Below are positions 36,107 to 47,217 of a stretch of DNA of 64,000 bases, in pieces. The notes beneath the pieces were generated by a model. The model did no database searches. It was not told the DNA's origin and saw only the letters and a list, made by a program, of their open reading frames with translations. The stretch covers positions 15,066,896-15,130,895 of the forward strand of contig NC_084802.1 in assembly GCF_963169125.1 (NCBI RefSeq), given 5' to 3'. Position numbers and translations under genes: made by a program. How positions within the stretch are numbered: the first letter of the stretch is position 1; each line of letters opens with the position of its first letter. The stretch comes from Humulus lupulus (taxonomy: Eukaryota > Streptophyta > Magnoliopsida > Rosales > Cannabaceae).

Positions 36107-37096
36107 ATGGCACCACAAGTGACAGTTTACTTCCACAAGTTACCAACGACCTCTTCTAACCAAGGAGAGAAAAAGAATCGCTTCCTGGCAGCATTCTCTA
36201 TTGATCGGGTACCCATCTCATGTAGTGTACCCAAACCTGTAGAGGATGTGAAGAAAGCTACACCAGCTAGAAAGGCTGGAAAAGGAAAAGTTGTGAAAGA
36301 TGTCTCTAAGACTCAACAAGCCTTGAGAGGTAAAGCTGCGAAAGGCTTTAAAAAGAGGCAAACCCGGTCAATGAAGAGGTCAATTTCAAAGGTTGATAAG
36401 GCAGAAGGGAAGCCAACAACGAATGGTTGTCCCATAACTACCCAGAGGGAATGGGGTCAGCAATGTATCATGATTGGTTCCATCCCAATTTTCTTGCCCA
36501 CTGTTGCTTCAGTGATGTTTATTTCCGCAAAGGAAACCGAAGCAACACCGGCGTCTCAAACTCTGAGAGGCAGGAAGGCAATGAGAGGCAGGAAGGGGAC
36601 AACAAAATCACCCTCTCCAAATCCTCTTGAAACACGGGAATTGATAAGGGATATGTCGATCAAGCCTACGATCGTGATGCCTGTCAACCGCCAAAGCCAT
36701 CAGGGGGCATCTGTTGAGAACAATGAGCACCCTTTATTACATCTAAGACTAGATGAGGGGTGTATGACGCCTTTTACCCTCTCAAAGAAGGCTAGAAGTG
36801 ACAATGTACGGGTTCCCAAAGCAAACCCTAATCTGTTCCTAAAAGAACATGGTGAATGGATGTTCCTTCAGGGATATCGACCAACAAGAGTCACTTCAAA
36901 TGTCGAGCCTACATCCCATACGGGACCTGTAACTCGATCGAGAGCCTGTGCCATGCGTTCAATTCCCGTTCAGGAATCGGCGAACCCCCCTGTTCAAGAA
37001 GCTCAGGAAGAGGGGAGTTGCACATCTGAACACTCTCTAGAAGACACTCCCTTTGTCGAACAGAGTAAGGGGGTGTCCGATGACCTCATTACTTAG
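36107..37096 (+). CDS. ORF1 of element C, upstream of gag, unknown function
   Basis: 329 codons from ATG 36107 (MAPQVTVYFHKLPTTSS), preceded by ggaaaaa. The product is basic with many Lys/Arg repeats (KGFKKRQTRSMKRS; two RGRKAMRGRK-like units) and a more acidic C-terminus. No catalytic motif is seen. Ogre-type elements characteristically carry an ORF of unknown role before gag. It ends in TAG at 37094-37096 and the same frame continues into gag eleven codons before gag's ATG at 37130. So ORF1 and gag are separated by a single stop, either an original boundary or a mutated codon. Confidence 0.65.
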   Translation: MAPQVTVYFHKLPTTSSNQGEKKNRFLAAFSIDRVPISCSVPKPVEDVKKATPARKAGKGKVVKDVSKTQQALRGKAAKGFKKRQTRSMKRSISKVDKAEGKPTTNGCPITTQREWGQQCIMIGSIPIFLPTVASVMFISAKETEATPASQTLRGRKAMRGRKGTTKSPSPNPLETRELIRDMSIKPTIVMPVNRQSHQGASVENNEHPLLHLRLDEGCMTPFTLSKKARSDNVRVPKANPNLFLKEHGEWMFLQGYRPTRVTSNVEPTSHTGPVTRSRACAMRSIPVQESANPPVQEAQEEGSCTSEHSLEDTPFVEQSKGVSDDLIT

Positions 37097-37129
37097 TTTG
37101 AAGCACTAACCATTGGCAATGATAAAAAT

Positions 37130-39400
37130 ATGCCAGTATTAGTAACTGGGGCAATCAGTAGTGAAGAGAAGATCCTGGAACTTCAAAGACTACTGGCCGA
37201 GAGGGATGAAGAAGTAGCCCGACTCTCAACGCAATTAGCTCATCAAGCTAACATGAGACAAAAAGAGAGTGAGATCGGGCAAAATTCCTCGTCTTTAGCA
37301 CCGCCCGTAGGCAATACACAACCATCACCGTCTGGTGTGCAACCACCACTAACCAGTGTTCAACCTCAACAAGATTTAAAGACTCTTATCATGGAGAGTA
37401 TTCGAGAATACCAGGCTGCAACAAGTATGCCGATTCTAGGATATCATAAGCCATACCCGGCTTACTATGACCAAATCCCGTTTCCACCAAACTATGTCAG
37501 ACAAAAGTTTGAAAAGTTTGACGGAATTAATGGTTCTCCCCATGAGCATCTGGCATATTTTACTCCTGCATGTGGTGAATCTGCCCAATCAGATGCACTG
37601 TTGATTAGACAATTCGTGCAATCGCTAAAAGAGGCAGCGTTCACCTGGTACACTCAATTGCCCCCAGGATCCATAAATACCTGGGACGACATGCAAAAAG
37701 CCTTTCTGGCACAGTTTGTGAGTTCAAAAAAGACCATAAGCATCCATGACCTGGTGGAAACGAAGCAACGAGCCAGTGAAAATGCTAATGAATTCATAAC
37801 AAGATGGAGAAATCTTAACCTTCAATGTCCGGAAAGGTTATCAGAACAAGCTGCGGTTTCGATGTGTGCCAAAAACCTTAACCCTGAGGTGGCAACCTTC
37901 GTGGGCACAGCAGAGCCCAAAACCTTCAATGAGCTTGTCTCGAAGGCATGTAACGTTGAAATACAAATTGCTCGGCAAAAGGGTGGCAAACCCTTACCGA
38001 GATTCGAAAACAAAAAGCCATTAAAGAAGGGAGAATCAATGGCCACTTTTATCAATACCGGTAACAATAAAGATAAAGGGAAGGCACGAGAGCTGCAAAA
38101 GAAATTAACTCTCAAAGAAAGGAAAGAAGTAAAATATTCATTTGACGATGATGACGTTGACCAAATTTTCGACGAGTTGTTAAAGGCTAAAGCAATAAGA
38201 CTTCCTGTGCCTAAACGACCCAACGAGGTTGATATGACAAATGACCCAAATTATTGCCGGTATCATCGAATTGTGAGCCATCCACTGACAGATTGCTACA
38301 TCGTCAAAAACATTATCGAAGGCATGATCAAGAGAAAAGAAATTGAAATTGACTCTTCTCTTGGAAAAGCGGCGACAAATACGACTTCCTTAACGGAGAA
38401 TGACCAAATACCAAACGATCCCACACAAAAGGACGTAATTTCTATGGCATTTGAAGTTGATAAGGAAGTTACAATAGTTCAAGCTCACTCGGACATGCCG
38501 AAGCCAGGAAATCCAAATATTCCTACTTTGTATGAGCTCATGACAGAGCCCAATTTAGAAATTTGGGATGATTGGTATGATAGTGAAGAGGATTCGGAAA
38601 GTACATGGCAAACATGTACTCGAAGAAAACCTACAAAAATTAAAAGTCCATCTCGGAAACCATCTGGAAACTCTGGAGTCAAATTCTGGAGTACACCAGA
38701 AACAAAGAATCACAAGAATAAGAGAAGGACTGGAAAGCAAAAAATTTCTTTAAAAATAAATGAACTTGAACAACCAAAACAAAATCTAGTAACTCTGGAG
38801 GAGTTTTTACCAAAAGAGTTACGGGAAAAGGCAATTGTTGGTGACGACAGTGTGTCAGATTGCTGCATGACTTTACTGGCAGAAGAAGGTCCTGAATCTA
38901 CCTTGTCCGATAGTGAAAAAGAGGTAGATGAAATTACCTTGCAAGATATGCGGCAGAAAATTGTTGCAAAGAAGGCAAAAGAAGCGAAAGAGCTTGAAAA
39001 GGCTAAACAAGACCTTCAAAAGCCTTCATCTTCGACCAACAAAGAATTCGCTAATGACGGTCGAAGAGAAAAAAGCACTGGTGAAAATGAAATGACGCGA
39101 GCAAAATATAATATATTGGCTCATCTAAAGCGCATCCCTGCTCTCTTGAGCGTTTATGATGCACTGCAAATGTCTCCTGAGCACAGAAATGCACTTGTTG
39201 TTGCATTAACAAGTCCTGAATTTTATATGGAGAAGATAGAGCCAATAAAACCTACATCACTCGAGATGCATACCTCTTGTATGGCATGCATAACCTTTGA
39301 TGATAAAGACCGTCAGTTGGGAGCCGCCTTGCATAATCGGCCTCTCTACGTGACAGGTATGGTTGCTAATGTTCGCGTGAGCCGCATCATGTTGGATTGT
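37130..39400 (+). CDS. Gag and protease start, element C
   Basis: Open for 757 codons (MPVLVTGAISSEEKILELQ). An N-terminal coiled coil (LLAERDEEVARLSTQLA) is followed by the retrotransposon gag core at residues ~125-285 (KFEKFDGINGSPHEHLAYFT, WDDMQKAFLAQF, NEFITRWRNLNLQCPERLS). A zinc-knuckle-like motif NYCRYHRIVSHPLTDC lies near residue 380, then a charged linker. The protease begins near 39300 and its active site is cut by TGA at 39401-39403: the frame reads M-L-D-C-stop-S-A-V-N, with the stop at the catalytic-loop glycine. Downstream the same frame stays open. Gag forms the particle. Confidence 0.85.
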
Positions 39401-39403
39401 TGA

Positions 39404-39949
39404 TCAGCTGTGAATGTACTCCCCTTAAAAACCTTGAGAGATGTTGGTTTACACCCACGACAATTGTCTCCGTCATCATTGACAATTCAAGGTTTTAACC
39501 AAGTTGGAGAAAAAGTAAGGGGAAGTATCACGTTGAAAGTTGAAATAGGCGAACTTAATTCTGAAGCCTTATTTCATGTCATTGATTCAGACACATCCTA
39601 TAATGTGTTGTTAGGGCGACCTTGGCTTCATGAATATGGGGTCATTCCTTCAACACTTCACCAATGCTTTAAGTTTTGCAAAGAAGGCAAAGTCAGAAGT
39701 GTTAATGCAGACCCAAATCCCTTTTACGGGGAACAGGTGAATTACGCTGACGCAAAATTTTACAAGTCGGCTAATGTCACGATTTTGAAAGATAAACTTG
39801 AGGAGGGCAAATGTCATGAAAGCTCAACCTCACAGAAATCCCTGCAAGTTAAGCAACTATCCCTTGTGAAATCTTCGCAGCCTAAAGAGGAGGACTTGAA
39901 GGTATCTAATAAAAAACGAACCTTCAAGTACATCCCTAAAAGTCAATGA
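39404..39949 (+). pseudogene. Protease C-terminal part, element C
   Basis: Same frame as gag, after the TGA at 39401. It gives NVLPLKTLRDVGL and the flap-to-end part with YNVLLGRPWLHEYGVIPS near 39600-39650, typical of Tat aspartic proteases. A second in-frame TGA at 39947-39949 separates it from the RT block; the frame continues at 39950. Confidence 0.8.
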
Positions 39950-41791
39950 GGAGTGGGGCAAAAAGCTTTTACGCCGATTGAAGATTCGATGACAGCCCTT
40001 ATGACGAGCTTTACTTTATCGCTAAGGAAAATTGATCAGTCACTACCCAAGGGTAAAATGCAAATTTCAATTACTTTTGGTGAAAATAGCAGGAAAAATA
40101 AAAGGGTTGTTACTCTTAATAAAAAATCTTCAACTTCTGTAACTCCTAAAGTCTTCAAAGTGGGAAAGAAAAAGTTCCATGTCAAGAAGCAAAAAGGAAT
40201 CACAATCCATCAAAATAGTGATTGTTTAAAAGCTTCTTTTGAACCAGACGAGTTAACAGAAGGGGAACAAAAAATGTTTCGCAATGACGATGTACCCACA
40301 CCTTCCCCGCGGGTGTCGATGTTTGACAGACTTGAAGCAAGCACATCCACCCCACGAGTGTCAGCATTCGAAAGGCTTGTTTTCCCAAGTGCTCCACAGC
40401 CAAAGGGAACTAAAAAGCAAAGACAGTGGGTGCCAAAACAAAAGAAACCCTTGAGAATTACTATTCTTCAGGGGCATGAAACACAAGAAGATGAAGAAAA
40501 TATTGCTCAAGTTAATTACCTCTCTTTTGAAGAAAGTTTGACCGTAGAAGATGAAGGCTCGAGCTCAAACCCTTCGGAAGATTTTATAGACATTTTTCAA
40601 CCAGCACCTCAAGAATTCGAAGACGGAGGACAAGCAACAGTGGATGATTTAATAGAGATCAACCTTGGGACCAAGGACGATCCAAAGCCTGTATTTGTCA
40701 GTGATTTATTAACCGAAGAAGAATTACCACAGTACGAACAAATCCTTCGTGAAAATAAAGATGTATTTGCTTGGGGATATCAAGACATGCCAGGGTTGGA
40801 TCCAAAGGTTGCCGTACACAGGTTGGCAGTATCGAAAGACGCTACCCCTGTTAAACAATCTCAAAGAAGAATTCGACTAGAGCTGCTTCCCAAAATTGAG
40901 GCAGAAATTGACAAGTTAAGAAATTGTTGGTTTATTCGGGAAGTTAAGTATCCCATTTGGCTCGCAAACATTTTCATTGTGATGAAGAAAAATGGGCAAC
41001 TCCGCATATGTGTGGATTACCGAGATCTTAATCGGGCTTGCCCAAAAGATGAATTCCCACTCCCCATCACTGAGTTATTGGTAGATGCTACCACTGGTTT
41101 CGATGCCTTATCATTCATGGATGGGTTTTCTGGGTACAACCAAATCAAGATGGCACCTGAAGATGAAGAGCTCACTGCTTTTCGGACACCAAAAGGCATA
41201 TTTTGCTATACAGTTATGCCATTTGGCCTCAAGAATGCAGGGGCAACCTACCAAAGAGCAATGGCCACAATTTTTGAAGACATGATGCACAATACTGTTG
41301 AATGTTATGTTGATGATTTAGTGGTCAAAACAAAAGAAAGGGCAAATCATCTTGATGATTTAAAACGAGTCTTTGATAGACTCAGGCAACACAATCTCAA
41401 GATGAACCCTTTAAAATGTGCATTTGGGGTAACATCAGGAAAATTCCTCGGGTTTATCGTCAGACACCGAGGAATTGAAATCGACCCTGCAAAAATCAAA
41501 GCAATTTTGGAAATGCCTCCCCCACGTAACTTACGTCAACTACGTGGACTACAAGGAAGACTTGTATATATCCGAAGGTTCATCTTAAACCTGTCCGGTA
41601 GATGTCAACCTTTTTCGAGATTGATGCAGAAAAATGTCCCATTCATTTGGGATGACGCATGCCAAAATGCTTTTAAAAGTATTAAGAAATACCTGTTACA
41701 CCCACCAGTGTTAAGAGCTCCAATCTTAGGAAAGCCATTGATATTATATATCACCTCACTTGACCGCTCCTTGGGAGCCTTGCTGGCGTAG
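39950..41791 (+). pseudogene. Reverse transcriptase, element C
   Basis: Same frame again, about 613 codons open. A spacer with repeated words (SPRVSMFDRLEA, TPRVSAFERL) leads to RT: KNGQLRICVDYRDLNRACPKD near 40990-41050, FMDGFSGYNQIKMAPEDEE near 41115, MPFGLKNAGATYQRAM near 41217, catalytic YVDDLVVKTKE near 41307, and LGFIVRHRGIEIDPAK near 41450. The polymerase copies the RNA genome into cDNA. RNase H begins near 41740 and is cut by TAG at 41789-41791, where the family has glutamine. Confidence 0.9.
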
Positions 41792-42985
41792 AACAATGAG
41801 GAGGGAAAAGAAGTGGCCCTTTACTACCTAAGTAGAACTTTAGTAGGGGTAGAAAAAACTACCCTCCAATCGAGAAGGTGTGCTTGGCTTTAATTTTTGC
41901 CGTCACAAAATTACGGCATTATTTACTCTCACACCCTGTGACTTTAGTGTCAAAAGTTGACCCCTTAAGATATATTCTATCAAAGCCCGTGTTGTCTGGA
42001 CGATTGGCCAAATGGTCTATGATTTTGTCAGAATTTGAAATCAACTTTATCCCACAAAAAGCAATAAAAGGGCAAGCATTGGCGGATTTTCTGGCAGCAC
42101 ACCCAATTCCAGAAGATATGGAGTTGCGAGAAGATCTTCCAGACGAAGAAGTTTTCACGGTTGATACTTCATCATGGCAATTATACTTTGATGGGGCAGC
42201 AAGAAATAGTGGGGCAGGTGCTGGAATTGTCTTTGTGACACCATCGGGAGGTCTGATACCTTACTCTTTCCATATTCTAGCTATATGCACCAATAATGTA
42301 GCAGAATACGAAGCGTTAGTTATCGGCCTCGAAGTTGCACTCGAAATGAAAATACAATCATTGGAAGTATTTGGCGATTCTCTCTTGGTCATTAAACAAA
42401 TGAGTGGTGAATTTGCAGTCAAGCACGAGAATTTAATCCCCTACCATGAAAAGGCTAAATATTTGCTTGGTCAATTTCAAGATATAACTCTAAATCATAT
42501 CCCTAGATCAAAAAATGGTAAAGCTGATGCGTTAGCTAATTTAGCTGCTTCGCTAACACTTCCTGAAGAAAGGGATATCCAAATTACCATAGGGGAGCGC
42601 CATGTACTATCCCAATCCATGGAAAGAGTTGAAGAAGAAAATACAGTCAACTTGATAGCTTTCCTGGACAACGCAAATGAAAACGACTGGCATCAACCAA
42701 TCAAAGACTACATCCAAAAAGGAGTCTTGTCAGAAGACTTGAAGAAAATAGTGGATGTAAGAAGAAGAGCGCCTCGATTTGTGGTCTATAATGACACATT
42801 GTACAAGCGTTCATTCGATGGGATATTGTTGAGATGTCTCTCGAAAGAAGAGGCAGCACATGCACTTGAAGAAACTCATGCCGGTACATGTGGCGCCCAT
42901 CAAGCTGGCCCAAAACTGTCAGCTCAATTAAAGCGGTTGGGTTACTATTGGCCTACTATGGTTCAAGATCAATTAATTTCGCTAA
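41792..42985 (+). pseudogene. RNase H, archaeal-type RNase H and integrase start, element C
   Basis: The frame continues after the stop (EVALYYLSRTLVGVE near 41810), then a one-base shift near 41851-41862 moves it to the frame starting GTG 41878. The Ty3-type RNase H ends near 42100 (QALADFLAAHP). A complete second RNase H follows: WQLYFDGAARNSGAGAGIVF near 42175, NNVAEYEALVIGLEVA near 42293, DSLLVIKQM near 42376 and SKNGKADALANLAA near 42510, with the D-E-D-D pattern. This archaeal-type domain marks the Tat lineage. Integrase zinc-finger words (ETHAGTCGAHQAG) start near 42870 before the next shift near 42985. Confidence 0.88.
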
Positions 42986-43933
42986 ATGCTGTAAGTTATG
43001 CCAATTGCATGGAGATTTCATCCACCAACCCCCTCAACCACTCCATCCTTCTATACTGTCATGGCCTTTCGAAACATGGGGAATGGACGTTATTGGTTCC
43101 TTTACACCACCTTCTTCCAGAGCCCACAAATACATCCTGGCCATTACAGATTACTTCTCCAAATGGGCCGAAGCTATACCATTATAAGAAGTACGAGCAG
43201 AGGATGTCGCGGATTTTATAAGGACTCACGTAATTTATCGATACGGGGTTCCTTAAAAAATAATCTCCAACAATTCCCTTTCTTTCAAATGTAAGGCAAT
43301 GGTCAAATTGATGGACAAGTACAAATTCAAGCACAGTTTTTCAGCTAGTTATAACCCGTCTTCAAATGGTTAGGCAGAAGCATTTAATAAGGTGTTATGC
43401 AAAATCATGAAGAAGACAGTGACAAAGAATAAAAGCGACTGGCACGAGCTCCTCCCAGAAGCTTTGTGGGCTTATAGAACTACTGTAAGAACTGCGACTG
43501 GTTGTACACCTTATAACTTGATGTTTGGGTCTGAAGCAGTTTTACCTTTGGAGGTTCAAATACCTTCGTTAAGAATTGCTACTCAACTAACGACCCTAGA
43601 TGAAAATGTGCAAGTCCGTCTAGCTGAGCTTGAAGCATTAGATGAAAAACGACTTGCTGTTCAACAAAAGCTCGAAATTTACCAAGCCCAGGTAGCTGGG
43701 GCATTCAACAAGAAAGTTAAATTCCGATCTTTTCAGTTGGAGACCTAGTTCTTACCGTAAAAAGACCTGTTGTCATAATTAGAAGGATGAAAGGCAAGTT
43801 TAAGGCAAAATGGGAAGGACCGTATGTTTTCACTAAGGTCTTCCTAAGAGGGGCATATGAACTTTCTGATTCAGAAGGCCGACGCATCTACCCATGTGTA
43901 AACGGAAAGTTCATCAAGAAGTTCTACACTTAA
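42986..43933 (+). pseudogene. Integrase core and C-terminus, element C
   Basis: In a new frame the zinc finger finishes (CCKLCQLHGDF near 42990). The catalytic core starts with WGMDVIGSFTPPSSRAHKY near 43078 and TDYFSKWAEAIPL near 43150. A stop follows at 43187, and the second catalytic region reads SNN where DNG is expected. NPSSNG near 43352 is followed by TAG at 43371 (a glutamine site), then AEAFNK and LLPEALWAYRTTVRTATGCT. The C-terminal part continues past a stop at 43748 to KWEGPYVFTKVF near 43810 and KFIKKFYT, ending at TAA 43931-43933. Integrase inserts the cDNA; this copy is dead. Confidence 0.88.
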
Positions 43934-44000
43934 ACAAAAGGTTCTCACCTACTGTGTAGACCGGACACTTAAAAAAGGGCGTGCAATGAACTATGAAAGG

Positions 44001-44183
44001 CTTGATCCCACTTTGGGTACGTAGGCAATCTAGTTTATAACTAGGCCCAGCCACAAAAATAAAACAACTCATATTCCCCTTCAAAAAAAAAAAAAAAAAA
44101 AAAACAGAACTACAAAAGGCTTGATCCCACTTTGGGTACGTAGGCAATCTAAAATGAAATATATTATTAATTTAGATGCAGCC
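44001..44183 (+). repeat. Two copies of a hairpin motif (cttgat...gtaggcaa...gcagcc) after integrase
   Basis: Copies at 44001-44052 and 44120-44183 share ggcttgatcccactttgggt and then acgtaggcaatct. Each is followed by a short inverted repeat and then (g)cagcc. The inverted repeats differ: CTAGTT/AACTAG in the first, ATCTAAA/TTTAGAT in the second. Four more copies lie in the LTRs (35466, 35689, 48620, 48843). A poly(A) run of 22 at 44083-44104 separates the two here. Confidence 0.75.
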
Positions 44184-44327
44184 ACAAAATCAAAACAAAA
44201 CAATTTCTCCACACAACGGAGTTAAGGTTCATAAATATCCAAATGACAAAACTACCATCAGTCTCTAATGCTGATAAACAAAAAATGATACCAAAAGTTT
44301 TGAAACTAAAAGAAAACAATGAGATCT

Positions 44328-47102
44328 TCAGTCTATCTTGAGGAATGAGGTCAAAGAATTGTGGATCTTCTGAAATTCTTCTTCGTTAGCTTTGATTGGA
44401 ACTTTAGCTCTTTCGACCTCATAGAATTTTTCCACACCAGCTTCAAGCTTTGATTGCTTTATCCTCTCATCAATCTGTTGATGCTGCTTCAATGAGTCTT
44501 CAAGATTAGAAAGATCCTTTTCGGCTGATGTTTTTTCAGTCTCATATTCAATTCGTCTTTGTTGTAACACCAACTCTGCCGCAATAATTCCCGCCTCCTT
44601 GATCTTAAGATCTTCTAAAACTTGTTTCTTGTTCGACACAGACGTAGACAGTCTATCCATGGTAGCCAAATTTTCTTCACCGTGATTAATTATATCATGG
44701 ATGAGAGATATATCAATATCTATGGCACTTTCAACTACCTGGGAAGCAACTGCAGATTTCTCTTTCAGGGCAAATGAATCATTGACAGAACTGATAAACC
44801 ATGCAATCACTAGAGTTTCGACATTCATCGTCCTACAAACAGTGTCCAGTAAGTCAAGCTTCTTAATTGCTTCAGCACGACATTCCAAAATGTCTTTTGT
44901 TGGTCGGGAAGGAGATAATAAATTAAATATGTCATTCATGATGCCAATTACAAACTCCTTGGTGTATTCCTTTAAATTTGAATTGGTAATTGCTAAAACA
45001 GACATAGATGAGATTTGTTCTGGTGGAACAATATTCTCTCGAGACAACATTTCATCAGAAAACTCAACATTAACATGGTCATCAGACTCATCAAAATCAA
45101 CAAGCTCATCTACTCTCGAACTGGAGGCATCAATACAAATGTCAAGGGGTGCATTAATTGAATCCTGTGTAATTGGGAAAGCTATATTTTCATCTTGATT
45201 AATTTCAAGGGTTTTCGTACGCTTTTTCCTTTTGAAATGTACTTCTGAGGTATCATCACTATCTGACCCAACATCGACATAGTTGGCATTAGAAAATTCA
45301 GCATCATTGGGAGTACACTTTATTAAGACTTCATCAAGAGTTGAATAAATCTCTCGAATGTCCTTAATGATATATTTAGGATCTTCTTCTTCATAAGGTT
45401 GCTTTGAGAGCTCTAAATGAAGATTCTTGACAGATCTCCATAAGAAAGGCATACAAGTCCTTGCCCACCAACGACAGTACCACCAAGTACATTGACCCAT
45501 ACGAGTCATATTAGGGATATGAAAACGAATACCAGTATTTCTCCTTAAAATCAAGGACCAGGCTTCAGCAACGCCAGCTATCCCACATTGCATTCTTCGA
45601 GAAAAACTATAACGAAGTTCATTTGAGGGCACACCTTGATCAAAACCAAATTGGCGAGCAAATATACTGGGAAAGTATGGCTCAACATATAGTTCTTTAC
45701 CTACTCTCACAGGTAACATAGAAGAACGCATAGAAACCAACATCTCAAATCTATCTTCAGATAGGTCTTCATTGTCCATACAATCAAAATCTTCTTCAAC
45801 AGGGAAAGAATATGGTCGGTGAATGACATAATCTTCTTCTCTTAAAATACGGCGGGCTGCATTAAGACTCCGATTCTCAGCTGGTACCCCAGCATATTTT
45901 CTTAAAAAAGGCAAATCAATAGAGGAGCTCCAATTGCTATATAGGTCACGAAAATGTTCAGCCAACCAACCAAATACATAATGTATAGGCAAGAAACTTT
46001 GGCCTTGACCTTGCACATGTGTAGCTGCAATATTTAAACCGTGATAAATATATCCTAAAACAGAAGGTGCAAGTGAAACTCTGACCCCTTGTGCCATTAA
46101 TGAAGCCATATAAAACGTTTCGAGCCTTACATCATAACCTTGATAAGGAAAAACAAACCGACTTAACCAGAAAGATATGAAAGCTGCAAGAATACACTCC
46201 TTGGATGTATTTAAAGGAAGAGAGCGTACGTCAATTCGTTAGTCATTCTTCCTTTTTAAAGTATTCTTTGAGGGTTTGGAGGTAGAAGCTCCCTTAATAC
46301 CTTCAAAAATCTTTTGCCCTCTGTAAAAATATTCGACCCATTGCTGCCAAGTTACTTTTGTACCGGTCAAATGGTCACAAATTTGAGCATGAGTCCTTAA
46401 AAGTTCCGCAACAATGGGGCTACGCATAGGCCCTTGCATCAATTTAGCATTTAAAGGAATAAATTCCTCATAAGGAATCCCCAAAATTGGTAAGCCACCA
46501 ATGACTTTCAAGTCATATAAAGAAATGCCCATTTCATCGCTGCTGTGGTGAAAGGTATTGGATAAAGGCCCACAGAGTTCTGTAAAAGCTCGCCATATGT
46601 TATTCTCAATTAAAAAAGGGAACCTAGATACATCTATGGCACCATAAATCCCCGCATCAGTCAAAGTACCACGATGAAGACGTAAAAAAATTTCTGTCCA
46701 TTCCATAAGATAAGAAAGAAATTGAGCTCTCCCTCTAAAGGAAAAGTTACCACGGGTTTTCTTCTCCAATAAGATGTGATGAAGGCTAGGAAAAAACTCA
46801 CTAGTAACCTTATGAGTAATATCACCATCATCTCTGTTATCAACCAACTCAAGAACCCTAGCCTTACAAATAGGACCGTAATGTCGCATATGTTGAATGG
46901 CTTCTTGATCATTCGAATAGTGATATCGCAAATCACCAGAACTAACCTCTTCAATTTTGGACAAGGAAACAAGGTCATGTGGAGTCACTGAAACCCGAAT
47001 TTCTTTCAATGGTACAGAACGTTGATAAGATGGCCCAATCTTAATTTCAGATCCTGTTTCATCAGGAGCCCGCTGAGAATGGAGAGTACCGAAGGCAGAC
47101 AT
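44328..47102 (-). pseudogene. Antisense plant mobile domain (PMD) gene of element C, one stop
   Basis: Read opposite to gag-pol. From ATG 47102 (MSAFGTLHSQRAP) one frame runs 924 codons to 44328, broken only by TAA at 46239-46241. The first 287 codons hold FPFLIENNIWRAFTELCG and MGISLYDLKVIGGLPILG; after the stop come AAFISFWLSRFVFP (near 46185), ASLMAQGVRVSLAP and the Trp-rich GQCTWWYCRWWARTCMPFLW (near 45480). These are plant mobile domain (PMD) words, a family shared by some host proteins and transposons. A basic KRKKRTK stretch (possible nuclear signal), an acidic middle and a C-terminal coiled coil follow. A splice-acceptor-like TTTTTATACAG ends at 47121, just upstream of the ATG. Role unknown. 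Confidence 0.8.
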
Positions 47103-47166
47103 TTCAGGATAACTCTCTCACTGTATAAAAAAAAACAAAATTAATTATTATTAGTGAAAAAAAAAA

Positions 47167-47217
47167 CTCAAGCATGCACATGTACATAAATGACACGCAC
47201 ATGCTTGAGGGGGCATC
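47167..47217 (+). promoter_or_regulatory. 10-bp hairpin and polypurine tract before the 3' LTR of C
   Basis: CTCAAGCATG (47167-47176) and CATGCTTGAG (47200-47209) form a perfect 10-bp stem with a 23-nt loop. The stem's right arm overlaps the start of the polypurine tract gagggggcatc that directly precedes the LTR and primes plus-strand synthesis. Confidence 0.7.

Noticed and set aside
36107..43933. Reading element C as an endogenous retrovirus with an envelope gene
   Set aside because: No third sense-strand ORF with signal peptide and membrane segment follows integrase; the extra ORF is antisense and a PMD protein.
44701..45198. 165-codon + strand frame
   Set aside because: Shadow of the antisense PMD gene, which has the recognisable domains on the other strand.
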